DNA from: Zetaproteobacteria bacterium CG06_land_8_20_14_3_00_59_53
Lineage (GTDB): Bacteria > Pseudomonadota > Zetaproteobacteria > Mariprofundales > Mariprofundaceae
Direction: 5' to 3'
Assembly: GCA_002779605.1 (NCBI GenBank)
Contig: PEWE01000029.1
Coordinates: forward strand, 1-57,523
Length of the DNA stretch: 57,523 bases
Part shown: positions 34,701 to 43,111 of the stretch, in pieces
Layout of the letters: the number at the start of each line of letters is the position of its first letter
How positions within the stretch are numbered: position 1 is the stretch's first letter
Made by a program: the position numbers and the translations under genes
Notes under the pieces: generated by a model
The model's input: only the letters and a program-made list of their open reading frames with translations
Databases searched by the model: none
What the model was told of the DNA's origin: nothing

Positions 34701-37700
34701 AAAACCTCATCGCTTTTTTTGTTCGCCGTGGTCTGCTGGTCAACCTGATCTCCCTGATGCTGCTGGCAGGCGGCATCTATGCCGGCGCCAATATCCAACG
34801 CGAGGCATTCCCCAGTGTGAATTTCGATATCGTGGTGGTCGCCGCAGTGTATCCGGGAGCCGCACCCCGCGAGGTGGAGCAATTGCTGCTCACCCCCATC
34901 GAGCGGGAACTCAAGGGTATCGACGGCATCCATGTGATCCGTTCCACGGCCTATAGCGGCTCGATGCAGATCACCGTGGAAGTGGACCCGAACTACAAGG
35001 ATCGCTCGCGGCTGGTTTCCGATATCCAGCAGGCTATCAACCGCGCCGACCTGCCGGTCGATCTGCCTGCCGATCCGGTGATCTCTGAAATCAAATCCGA
35101 GCAGGCGCCGGTGCTCACCTTCTCCATCTTCGGCGATTTCGACCCGCTCACCCTGAAACGTCTGGGCGACGATATCGAAGATGATGTGCTCGGGCTGAAG
35201 GGTGTGGCGAAGATCCTGGTGCAGGGCGACCGCAAGGAAGAGATCCGCATCGTCCCGGACCCGGAAAAGATGCGCCAGCAGCGTGTCTCCACCAGTGACC
35301 TGGTCGCCCTGATCCGCGGCTGGAACATCAATGCCCCGGGTGGTCGCTTAAAGGCCCCTGACGGCCAGCGCATCATCCGCATCACCGGCGAGTTTTCCTC
35401 GGCTGAGGATGCGGCGAATCTGGTCATCCGTGCCAATGAGCGCGGCGAGGCTGTGCGGCTGGGCGATATCGCCGAGGTGACGCAGACCCTGGAGCGGCCG
35501 GACCGGTATGTCGGCGCGCAGGGCGATCCCGCGCTGAACATGATCGTGCTGAAAAAAGGCGATGCCGACATCATCGAGCTTGTGGATACTGTGCGTGCCT
35601 ACCTGAAAACCGTGCCGCAGAAATACGGTGCTGGCGTGAATGTCCGCGTGTACAACGATATGTCCACCATCACCCGTCTGCGTCTTGGCGTGCTCACGCA
35701 GAACGGTGCCATCGGCCTTGCTCTGGTCATGCTCACCCTGATGCTGTTCCTGCGCCCTGCCGTGGCGCTGACCACGGCCTGGGGCCTGCCCATCATCTTC
35801 TTCTCCGGCCTGCTGGTGCTCTATATGTCGGGGGTGACGCTGAATCTGCTGACCATGTTCGGCTTTATCATGGTGCTCGGTCTGATGGTGGACGATGCCA
35901 TCATCATCGGTGAAAACGCCACCTGGCATATGGAACAGGGCCTGCCGCCGGAAGATGCGGTCATCAAGGGAACCTATGAACTGCTCGGCCCGGTTTCCGC
36001 CACCGTGCTGACCACCATCGTCGCCTTCCTGCCGCTGATGCATATGGACGGCATCATCGGCAAATTCATCTATTCCATCCCCGTGGTCGTCGTCACGCTG
36101 TTGCTGTTCTCATGGCTGGAGGCGGTCTTCATCCTGCCGAATCACATCCGCGATGTGGCCAATGCGAAGAAGCATCCGCAGGAAAGGGCGTTTTTTGTCT
36201 GGATCACGAATGTCTATGTATGGTGGCTCCAGAGGGCTGTGAAACTCCGCTACCTGACCATCCTGCTGACCATCGTCGGCCTGCTTGGCGCAGGCATGCT
36301 GGCCTCGACGATGAAATTCCAGTTGTTCCCCAACGGTGCGGAATCCACCTTCTATCTGCGCGTCACCATGCCCATCGGCACCACACTGGAAACCGTGCAG
36401 GCCACTCTGAAAAAACTTGATGTCGAGGTGCGCAAGCGCATCGACCCTGCCCTGCTGGAAACCACCACGATGGTGGCAGGCGAAAACAGCGCCGACCAGC
36501 GCGAGGCTCTCAAGCAGATTGGCGACCGCTTCGGTTTCGAGCGCATCATCCTGATCCCGTTCACCGAACGCTCGGTATCCGCCTTCGAGGTGATGAGCAA
36601 GATCGAAAAGGATATTCCGGCCCTGTTCCCCGATCTTGATATCAGCTTCGCCATGGAGCGCGCAGGCCCCCCTGTCGGCCGCGCCCTGCAGGTGGAGCTG
36701 ACCGGCAGCGATGAAGATGCCATGGTGCGCACAGCCAAGCGGCTGATAAAGGTACTGGAGGGCATCCCCGGTGCCACGGCCATAGAAAGCGACCTTGAGC
36801 CGGGCGATAAAGAACTGCATATCGTGCTTGATCGCAGGCTGGCCGCCTATGCCGGTGTGGATCTCGCCACAGTCACCACGCAGGTTCGTGCCGCCTTCGA
36901 TGGCCTGCGGGTATCCACCCTGAAAAAAGGCAAGGAAGAGGTGGATGTGACCATCCGCTACGCTGAAGCAGCGCGACACGATCCGGCCACATTGATGCAG
37001 CTGGAGGTCCCCAACCTGCGTGGCGGCCTGGTTCCGCTTTCCCGCATAGCCCATGTCGAGGAAAAACCCGGTACCACCAGTATCCGCCACAAGGATGGCG
37101 ACAGGGTGATCAATGTCTCGGCTGAAGTGACAAACGGACAGATCACATCCAAGGAATTGAATGACAAGGTGGCAGCCATGCAGCAGCAGTGGCTGGGAGA
37201 TGATGCCGGCAAGCTGCATTTCCATCTTGGCGGCGAGCAGGAGAAAAGTCAGGAATCGGTCCGCGGTCTGGCCTTCAGCTTTCTGTTCGCGCTGGCCGGT
37301 ATCTTTGTGATTCTGGCGATCCAGTTCAATCGCGTCAGCTACCCGATTCTGGTGATGCTGGCCATCCCGTTCGGCGCCATCGGTATCGTCGTCGGCTTTT
37401 TCCTGCACGGGCAGCCGATCTCCTTTATGGCGATGATGGGCTTTGTCGCCCTCACCGGCGTGGTGGTCAATGCCTCTCTGGTAATGGCTGTGTTCATCCA
37501 GCGGCAGATCGCCGATGGCGTGGCATGGCGCGAAGCGATCATCGAAAGCGGCAAGCGTCGCTTGCGCGCGGTGCTGCTCACAGCCATCACCACAGTTGTC
37601 GGCCTGCTACCCACGGCCTACGGCTGGGGCGGTCACGATCCGTTTGTTGCTCCGATGGCTCTTGCCCTTTCCTGGGGTCTGATGTTCTCCACGGTGATTA

Positions 37701-37804
37701 CGCTGTTCTCCGTGCCGGCAGCGCTGGGTATCGCCATGGACTGCAAATCAGCCGTTGTGAAGCTGCTGGGAAAAGTCTTCCCGAAAGCGGCATCTTCTGC
37801 TTAA
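34697..37804 (+). CDS. RND-family efflux pump, HAE1/AcrB type
   Basis: Inner-membrane proton-driven exporter, 1035 residues, twelve membrane helices and two large periplasmic loops. TM4 carries the proton-relay pair in GLMVDDAIIIGEN; GFVALTGVVVNASLVM marks the second half. Opening (RRGLLVNLISLMLLAGG, QREAFPSVNFD) is that of the environmental HAE1 branch, not of AcrB itself. The ATG overlapping the tolC stop is preferred over an upstream codon inside tolC. No periplasmic adaptor gene accompanies the pair. Confidence 0.95.
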   Translation: MKNLIAFFVRRGLLVNLISLMLLAGGIYAGANIQREAFPSVNFDIVVVAAVYPGAAPREVEQLLLTPIERELKGIDGIHVIRSTAYSGSMQITVEVDPNYKDRSRLVSDIQQAINRADLPVDLPADPVISEIKSEQAPVLTFSIFGDFDPLTLKRLGDDIEDDVLGLKGVAKILVQGDRKEEIRIVPDPEKMRQQRVSTSDLVALIRGWNINAPGGRLKAPDGQRIIRITGEFSSAEDAANLVIRANERGEAVRLGDIAEVTQTLERPDRYVGAQGDPALNMIVLKKGDADIIELVDTVRAYLKTVPQKYGAGVNVRVYNDMSTITRLRLGVLTQNGAIGLALVMLTLMLFLRPAVALTTAWGLPIIFFSGLLVLYMSGVTLNLLTMFGFIMVLGLMVDDAIIIGENATWHMEQGLPPEDAVIKGTYELLGPVSATVLTTIVAFLPLMHMDGIIGKFIYSIPVVVVTLLLFSWLEAVFILPNHIRDVANAKKHPQERAFFVWITNVYVWWLQRAVKLRYLTILLTIVGLLGAGMLASTMKFQLFPNGAESTFYLRVTMPIGTTLETVQATLKKLDVEVRKRIDPALLETTTMVAGENSADQREALKQIGDRFGFERIILIPFTERSVSAFEVMSKIEKDIPALFPDLDISFAMERAGPPVGRALQVELTGSDEDAMVRTAKRLIKVLEGIPGATAIESDLEPGDKELHIVLDRRLAAYAGVDLATVTTQVRAAFDGLRVSTLKKGKEEVDVTIRYAEAARHDPATLMQLEVPNLRGGLVPLSRIAHVEEKPGTTSIRHKDGDRVINVSAEVTNGQITSKELNDKVAAMQQQWLGDDAGKLHFHLGGEQEKSQESVRGLAFSFLFALAGIFVILAIQFNRVSYPILVMLAIPFGAIGIVVGFFLHGQPISFMAMMGFVALTGVVVNASLVMAVFIQRQIADGVAWREAIIESGKRRLRAVLLTAITTVVGLLPTAYGWGGHDPFVAPMALALSWGLMFSTVITLFSVPAALGIAMDCKSAVVKLLGKVFPKAASSA

Positions 37805-37893
37805 GATTGGCGTGGTTCAGCGTTGAAATATTAACCCTTTGCGACACTCGGACATGGTAAATAAATCTTAATTAGCGTTTAACATCGATTTAA

Positions 37894-38002
37894 GAGCCGC
37901 CCCCATATGTTTCGGTCTGGCTCGGCGCCGCCCTCCTCTTCCCCTCCCTCCCCTTGGCGTCGAGCGTTCGAAAAAAGCCCCGGCATTGCGCCGGGGCTTT
38001 TT
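37894..38002 (+). ncRNA. Candidate small RNA with exposed pyrimidine loop and terminator
   Basis: In the gap after the RND gene a 10-bp stem (37920-37929 with 37956-37965, one G-U pair) presents a 26-base loop that after its first base is only C and T and holds several CCTCC and CCCTCC runs. This is followed by a strong terminator (37977-38002). A competing helix GAGCC/GGCTC begins at 37894. Loops of this kind in known small RNAs pair with Shine-Dalgarno sequences. The 5' end is unknown; TTGCGA-N17-TAAATC near 37839-37867 is a weak promoter candidate, or it may be cut from the RND mRNA. Confidence 0.5.
37977..38002 (+). terminator. Rho-independent terminator
   Basis: GCCCCGGC (37977-37984), loop ATTGC, GCCGGGGC (37990-37997), then five T. 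The matching A-run before the stem makes it potentially bidirectional. It sits 170 bases after the RND stop, which is far for a simple gene end. Confidence 0.85.
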
Positions 38003-38045
38003 GTTTGTATCCGATACGCCCATGCATGACTTCCGTTAGCCGAGA

Positions 38046-38062
38046 TTGGCCTGTTTCTTGCG
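38046..38062 (+). promoter_or_regulatory. Sigma-54 promoter of the 38115 gene
   Basis: TTGGCCTGTTTCTTGCG fits the 17-base -24/-12 consensus (TTGGCACGN4TTGCW) at GG and GC with correct spacing; mismatches are two in the middle and the last base. Start of transcription would be near 38073, giving a leader of about 40 bases to the AAGGAGG and ATG at 38115. Confidence 0.65.
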
Positions 38063-38114
38063 AGTTGCGATTGCCCGCTTCAGGCACACATCGGCGATCA
38101 AGCAAGGAGGCCGC

Positions 38115-38483
38115 ATGAAAATCCGTACCGGACAACTGACGGGGCCGCAGCAAGGTGCCAGCACAAGCCGGGTGAGCAGCACCGATGGCCGCTTTCAGGT
38201 GCTTCTGGACCACGAACTCAAGGATGCTGTCGAAAAACAATCCGACAGCACGCCATCAGGCCGCGGCGACAAAGAACATCCGTATCGCCTGATCGGCGAC
38301 GCGACCCGCCTGCTGGACGATGCGATCGCGCAGATTGAAAGCAGCGACACGCCGAACGATAAAACTATCGAATCACTGCAGCTGTTGAGGAACGAGTTAA
38401 GTCATCTGGGTCAGGGTGAACACGACTTGAAAGAAGCGGGCATCATCCTGAGTGTGGAAACCGAACGCCTGAAATCGTGGTAA
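38115..38483 (+). CDS. Small protein under sigma-54 control, likely flagellar
   Basis: 122 residues, no signal peptide. An N-terminal disordered part (MKIRTGQLTGPQQGASTS...) with a short FQVLLDHEL motif is followed by two or three amphipathic helices (residues 62-118). The layout recalls small flagellar accessory or chaperone-like proteins of FliT/FlgN size, but I recognise no family. AAGGAGG six bases before the ATG gives the start. The sigma-54 promoter and the flagellar neighbourhood point to a role in flagellar assembly; that is inference. Confidence 0.65.
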   Translation: MKIRTGQLTGPQQGASTSRVSSTDGRFQVLLDHELKDAVEKQSDSTPSGRGDKEHPYRLIGDATRLLDDAIAQIESSDTPNDKTIESLQLLRNELSHLGQGEHDLKEAGIILSVETERLKSW

Positions 38484-38538
38484 TATCCGTCATGTTAATA
38501 TCAGCCGTGCGAAAATCACTCATAGGAACAAACCCGCC

Positions 38539-39786
38539 ATGGTAAAGCAATCCGCCATGCTCGAAACACAGCTGCATGAGGCCATCGAAACCCTCAGCCT
38601 GCTGCGCACACGTATGTTGCGAACCGATCCGAAAAACGCCGAGCTGCGCAGCTCATTCCGCGAAATATCACACCATCTGGAAAGCATCCGGCAGCTCAAC
38701 CCGGTTTCATCCGAGGAGTTCCGTCAATTCATCAGCTGGCTGAGCATGTTCCTGCAAGCCGATTTCGGCATGAACCTGCGCCAATACCAGCAATTGGGCG
38801 ATAGCGAACGGGATGCCCTGATCGAACATATCAATCAGCGCAGACAACTGCTGCTGCAGGCCGAAAATGATGTGCCTCTGCTGCACACGGTCATCGGCAC
38901 ATGCCTGATGACACTGAACGCCGCTAGCGACAGCGAGGCATCCGGCAGCATCGAAAAGCAGGCACGACAGTTGGCCAAAACCCTGAACAATCATCTGCGT
39001 GAAGACGAAAAGCTTCACAAGGCCTTGCAGGCTTTCATCAGCGCCATGCAGCAATCACTGGAGAAGATATCGTCATCTCTAGGTGATATGGGCGGCCAAA
39101 TCCCCGAGCTCGCCGAAACCCAGAACATCCTGAATGCAGAGCTCCCCGCCGACCCGAAAATGGCCCAGGCCCTGCTGCTGAAGGCTCGCGCCAATATTCT
39201 TCGCGCAGGTCAGAAAGTCGGTCAGGCGGGCAAAGCCATATCGCAGGCGCTGAAAAGTCAGCAGGCGCAGATGCAGGAGATGAGCGAGAACCTGAATCGT
39301 GCGGAATTCGACGCACTGCATGACCCGCTCACCGGCCTTGGTAACCGCCGCAAGCTGGGAGAGATGTTCAAATCGCTGGGGAACCGCTCAGCCGCTTTTC
39401 TGATCATCGATGTCGATCATTTCAAGAAAATCAACGACCGCTACGGACATGATGCCGGTGACGATGTGCTGGTCGGAATGGCTCGGATTCTTACCGGCAA
39501 TGTACGCGCGACAGATATGGTCGTGCGGCTCGGTGGTGAAGAGTTTGCCGCAGTCCTGCCGGAGGTAAGTGCAGACAATGCCTTCACCATCGCGGAAACC
39601 CTGCGCGGCGCCATCGAGGCAGGAAGCTTCAAGACCCGTAAGGGAGAGATTCAGGTCACAACCAGCATCGGGCTGGCCTCGCGCAAACCGGACGAACCGG
39701 TCAGCCACTGGATCGGTCGCGGCGACGTGGCCCTGTATCAGGCCAAGAGCAACGGCCGCAACAGAACAGAGGTTTCGCTGGATTGA
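38539..39786 (+). CDS. Diguanylate cyclase (GGDEF) with helical sensor domain
   Basis: Makes cyclic di-GMP from GTP. 415 residues: a long all-helical N-terminal region (about 1-255) of unknown ligand, then the GGDEF domain. The active site is GGEEF (332-336) and the inhibitory site RATD (323-326) is at the correct five-residue distance, so product inhibition is expected. No membrane helix or signal peptide. It follows the small sigma-54-driven gene by 55 bases and may share its transcript. It converges on the PilZ/HD-GYP operon. Confidence 0.93.
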   Translation: MVKQSAMLETQLHEAIETLSLLRTRMLRTDPKNAELRSSFREISHHLESIRQLNPVSSEEFRQFISWLSMFLQADFGMNLRQYQQLGDSERDALIEHINQRRQLLLQAENDVPLLHTVIGTCLMTLNAASDSEASGSIEKQARQLAKTLNNHLREDEKLHKALQAFISAMQQSLEKISSSLGDMGGQIPELAETQNILNAELPADPKMAQALLLKARANILRAGQKVGQAGKAISQALKSQQAQMQEMSENLNRAEFDALHDPLTGLGNRRKLGEMFKSLGNRSAAFLIIDVDHFKKINDRYGHDAGDDVLVGMARILTGNVRATDMVVRLGGEEFAAVLPEVSADNAFTIAETLRGAIEAGSFKTRKGEIQVTTSIGLASRKPDEPVSHWIGRGDVALYQAKSNGRNRTEVSLD

Positions 39787-39927
39787 ATCCGATTCGCTTC
39801 CGAGCCGGATGACAGCCCGGGAAGCCACCACGAATATAAGTCAGGAATGTATTAGGCCCTCATGTGGCTGCATCGGATGCATGCCGCGGGGTGGATCATT
39901 ACAGTGGGATAGTCCTCGGGTGGATGT

Positions 39928-40527
39928 CTAGCCTGACTGTTGCGCGTCCAATTCCTTCTGCCTGAGTTCCAGCCGGATCATTTCGCGGTGCCGCCTGAAC
40001 ACATAGCTGGCAATCTGTTCCTGCTCGTCATCGCAGCGGAAGACAAAATTCACACCGAGATACACCTGACCGCGCGGTGCAGGCTCGATGCGGCGCACCG
40101 TGCCGAGCAGTTCCATCACCACAGGAGGCAGAGCCGGAAGCATCACGGTGACCTCCAGATGGTCGCCGAGCGCATAAACCTGACTGGTGGCGAAACTCAT
40201 GCCGGTTGCACTGATATTGACGGGACGTTCATCCAGATCGTTGCGATTGGCATCGTTGAGCATATTCACGCCGATCAGATAATTCAGCTTGGCATCAAGG
40301 GCCTCCAGAGCCCGGGAAGTCTCACTGCCATCCGAGTGACTGGGCACCAGACTGGAAAAGATGTCGTTGCCGACCATATTGCGCAGCAGCCGGCTCTGCC
40401 TGGAGCGGATGCCGATATGGCGTTTTTCAAACTCGAAGGTGGCGTCATCCATCGGTTTGTCCTGCATAGGCAGCAGGTCGTCAACGCGGAAATCCTGCCG
40501 GCGGTTGCCGTCATCAGTATCAGCCAT
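39928..40527 (-). CDS. PilZ-domain c-di-GMP receptor with inserted helical segment
   Basis: 199 residues. Both PilZ binding motifs are visible but far apart: RxxxR as RQDFR (10-14) and NxSxxG as NISATG (104-109). Between them are about 90 residues, mostly helical, whereas classic PilZ domains have about 25-30. Xanthomonas tetrameric PilZ proteins also carry extra helices, so this may oligomerise. The C-terminal tail (REMIRLELRQKELDAQ) is helical. GGAG eight bases before the ATG. It is the last gene of the reverse operon after an HD-GYP phosphodiesterase. Confidence 0.82.
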   Translation of the reverse strand: MADTDDGNRRQDFRVDDLLPMQDKPMDDATFEFEKRHIGIRSRQSRLLRNMVGNDIFSSLVPSHSDGSETSRALEALDAKLNYLIGVNMLNDANRNDLDERPVNISATGMSFATSQVYALGDHLEVTVMLPALPPVVMELLGTVRRIEPAPRGQVYLGVNFVFRCDDEQEQIASYVFRRHREMIRLELRQKELDAQQSG

Positions 40528-40551
40528 GGCATTGCTCCTCGGTATCCCGAA

Positions 40552-42144
40552 TCAGGCGGCAACCGACAGCGGCAAGTCTCCATGTTCGTCATCGTCCCGT
40601 GTTGCCTGGGTCGTGACATAGCCGCTGGCGATGATCTTCAACGCCACCTCAACCACGTCTGCATCAAATTGCGTGCCAGAATTGCGTTGTAGCTGCTCAA
40701 CACAGAACGACATCTGCTGTGCCATACGGTAAACACGGTGCGTGGTCATGGCATCAATAGAATCCGCCACGCACACGATCCGCGCGCTGAGGGGGATTTC
40801 GCGGCCTTTTAACCGATCGGGATAACCATTGCCGTCAATCCGCTCATGATGATGCCGGACAATTTGACGCTCCATGGTCAGCATATCCATATGCCGCAGG
40901 ATGGCATCACCGATGCCCGGATGCGCCTTCATGATGGCGTACTCGCGCTCACTGTAACGTCCGGGCTTAAGCAACACCGAATCCGGAATGCCGGACTTGC
41001 CGATATCATGCAGTCTTCCGCCCATCCTGATCACGGCCACTTCATCATCGGGCAGACCCATGCCGTGGGCCAGCATGGCTGCCAGCTTGCCGACGCGCTC
41101 TGAATGATCCTTGGTATAACGGTCACGGGCTTCAAGCGTATGCACCAGTGCGATCAGGGTTTCCGTGGCGCTGTCAGCGAGTGCCGCGTGCACCGCACGA
41201 TTATCCAACAGGGTGTCGAGTTGACGGATCAACATACCGAGCAGATGCCTGTCGCCTGCGCTGATCTCGTCATCGGCATGCCGGTCCATCAGGCACAACA
41301 CACCCATATTGGTTTCCTGCAAGCGCATCGGCACAGCGATGAACTCTTCGGCGTGCACTGTCGGCCAGCACATATGCATCCCTGCATCCGTGCGCGAAGA
41401 CTCGACAGCCTCTTTGCCCCACAACAGCAGCGGCGCAAACGGGGTATCGTCCACAGCACAGGATGCGGGGGCGTCATCGATATCACGCATCGCCTTATCG
41501 CTGCTATGTTGCGAAATCATGACCAGCCGCCTGTTGCCGCGATCATACAGGCAGACAAATCCGCGCCCGGCGCGACTGATATCAAGCGCGATGTGCAAGG
41601 CATCGTTGCAGATGTTCGCCACCTCGCGGTGCCGCGGCAGTTCGTTGATGATGCGGAACAGCAGGCTCTGATTCCTGTCCATATCGAACAGCTTGGGCAG
41701 CAGGGTCCGGTCGGTCCGGTAGGGCGTGGCATGTTCGGCCGGCGGAGCTCTTTCAACATGTTCAACGCCTGTGCCGGTATTCTCCAGCAGGGCCTTCACA
41801 GCTGACTCGAGTTCATTGGGCCTGAACGGTTTGGCGATGACGCGTGCCACCCCCAGCTCTTCGGAGCGCTTGACGCGTGTCGGCGAGAGAAACCCGCTGA
41901 CCAGAACGATCGGGAGACCGGGATTATCCATCCGGATCTCCTCGACAAGGTCGAGCCCCTTTCCATCGCCCAGATTGTAATCGGTCAGCAGCAGATCCCA
42001 GACGCGCGAATGATACAGCACCCGCGCTTCGGCCAGAGATGAGGCCTCGCTGATTTCAATTGCCAGAGGAATTTCAGCGATGCTTTCAACCATCACTTCG
42101 CGGACCGCCACCTGGTCCTCGACAATCAGGATATGCCGGGTCAC
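40552..42144 (-). CDS. Response regulator with receiver, GAF and HD-GYP domains
   Basis: Predicted c-di-GMP phosphodiesterase, 530 residues, cytosolic. Receiver about 1-120 with phospho-acceptor D55 and K105 (IAKPFRP); GAF about 150-310; HD-GYP about 325-525 with intact HDIGK (379-383) and HHERIDGNGYP (432-442), so activity is expected, unlike the degenerate homologue at 15891. ATG overlaps the stop of the preceding receiver gene (ATGA), and the PilZ gene follows 24 bases later. Phosphorylation probably tunes c-di-GMP breakdown. Confidence 0.94.
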   Translation of the reverse strand: MTRHILIVEDQVAVREVMVESIAEIPLAIEISEASSLAEARVLYHSRVWDLLLTDYNLGDGKGLDLVEEIRMDNPGLPIVLVSGFLSPTRVKRSEELGVARVIAKPFRPNELESAVKALLENTGTGVEHVERAPPAEHATPYRTDRTLLPKLFDMDRNQSLLFRIINELPRHREVANICNDALHIALDISRAGRGFVCLYDRGNRRLVMISQHSSDKAMRDIDDAPASCAVDDTPFAPLLLWGKEAVESSRTDAGMHMCWPTVHAEEFIAVPMRLQETNMGVLCLMDRHADDEISAGDRHLLGMLIRQLDTLLDNRAVHAALADSATETLIALVHTLEARDRYTKDHSERVGKLAAMLAHGMGLPDDEVAVIRMGGRLHDIGKSGIPDSVLLKPGRYSEREYAIMKAHPGIGDAILRHMDMLTMERQIVRHHHERIDGNGYPDRLKGREIPLSARIVCVADSIDAMTTHRVYRMAQQMSFCVEQLQRNSGTQFDADVVEVALKIIASGYVTTQATRDDDEHGDLPLSVAA

Positions 42145-42617
42145 AGATGATCCTTATGGTTGTCGTAGGCCCGCAGCGCATTGTGCCCGGCCATGCGGAC
42201 GATCGGTACGGGAGTATCGGCTGATGCACTCAGTATTTTGCGCAACAGTGCCTGATAGCGCGCGGCATTATTTAATCGCACATGGATTTCAGGCAACTGG
42301 AACGGTTTGCTTACAAAGTCGTAGGCGCCCTGCTGTACTGCTTCCAGAGCGTCCTGAATGCCGGAATAACCTGTCATGAGGATGACCAGCGTCTTATCCG
42401 GCCTGCCGCTGGCTGCGCGCAGAATGCTCATGCCACCAGCACCGGGAAGTACCAGATCGGTGAGCACCAGATCGAACTTCTTCTGTTCAAGTGCCTGCAG
42501 GGCGGTATCGCCACGCAGATGGGTTTCCACATCATAGCCGGCCTCCTGCAGGTACTCCTCAAGAAGGGCGGCAAGTGCTTCGTCATCCTCGACCAGCAGC
42601 AAACGAGCCATCGTCAT
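42141..42617 (-). CDS. Single-domain response regulator (receiver only)
   Basis: 158 residues. Receiver domain with acidic pair ED/D near 10-12, phospho-acceptor D54 in LVLTDLVLPG and conserved lysine in VSKPFQLPE. A C-terminal 35-residue extension (RMAGHNALRAYDNHKDHL) has no known domain. Likely a relay or chemotaxis-like switch protein acting with the HD-GYP regulator encoded right after it. Its ATG overlaps the stop of the small upstream gene. An internal ATG two codons later is equally possible. Confidence 0.9.
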   Translation of the reverse strand: MTMARLLLVEDDEALAALLEEYLQEAGYDVETHLRGDTALQALEQKKFDLVLTDLVLPGAGGMSILRAASGRPDKTLVILMTGYSGIQDALEAVQQGAYDFVSKPFQLPEIHVRLNNAARYQALLRKILSASADTPVPIVRMAGHNALRAYDNHKDHL

Positions 42618-42847
42618 GAATGGCTACCGGAATGGGCCTTGTACATCTCCAGAAGTTTGCTTTCCAGTTGCGAGGGAGCATGTTCCCCGCTGCCCGCAGC
42701 ATGAGCCTTGGCCTGGCTGGAAATATTGACCTTATCCTGAAGTGTTGCACTGTCGGCCGAAGCGTTTGCCGGGCGGGAGGTCGGGCGCTGATTCTGCTGA
42801 ATCAGACGGTTGATCAGCCCATCAACGGGAAGCACCGAAATTGCCAT
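42614..42847 (-). CDS. Small FlgM-like peptide
   Basis: 77 residues, mostly disordered, no signal peptide. The segment DKVNISSQAKAHA followed by a helical LESKLLEMYKAH loosely resembles anti-sigma factor FlgM, and short LxxA-type patterns of this kind are common in flagellar regulatory peptides. Similarity is too weak to name it. AAAGGAGG five bases before the ATG at 42847 is one of the best ribosome sites in the window and fixes the start. First gene of the four-gene reverse operon ending with PilZ. Confidence 0.5.
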   Translation of the reverse strand: MAISVLPVDGLINRLIQQNQRPTSRPANASADSATLQDKVNISSQAKAHAAGSGEHAPSQLESKLLEMYKAHSGSHS

Positions 42848-43111
42848 CTCAACCTCCTTTTCATCCTGAACAGGTGGCGATTGCACATCTGTTCACTACA
42901 TCCTATCGGCACCATTCAAGTGGACTTTAGGAATTATTTTTTCACCCGGCAGAACCAGTTTCGGAATGCTGTACGTTCGCAAATGAACGCAAAAAAATGC
43001 CGCTTTCCTGCCCATGCCGGAGAGCCTGCGAATATCGGGGCTTGCTATTCTCTCCATCCATATGTCATTATTTTGACTTAACACGCTGAGGGAACATGTG
43101 TGGGGAGCAAA
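42848..43111. other. Divergent regulatory gap, AT-rich
   Basis: About 260 bases between the small FlgM-like gene and the NtrC-type activator, both transcribed outward. The only structure I see is an inverted repeat CGTTC-N6-GAACG (42974-42989), a possible operator, followed by seven A. No confident promoter could be placed; a GG/GC pair on the reverse strand has nine instead of ten intervening bases, so it is not a proper sigma-54 site. Confidence 0.4.

Noticed and set aside
36110-37408. 432-codon reverse open frame inside the RND gene
   Set aside because: Antisense shadow of a well-supported pump; low-complexity H/Q/D-rich sequence, no ribosome site.
42990-43006. Possible reverse-strand sigma-54 site before the FlgM-like gene
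   Set aside because: GG and GC are separated by nine instead of ten bases, which is not tolerated by sigma-54.
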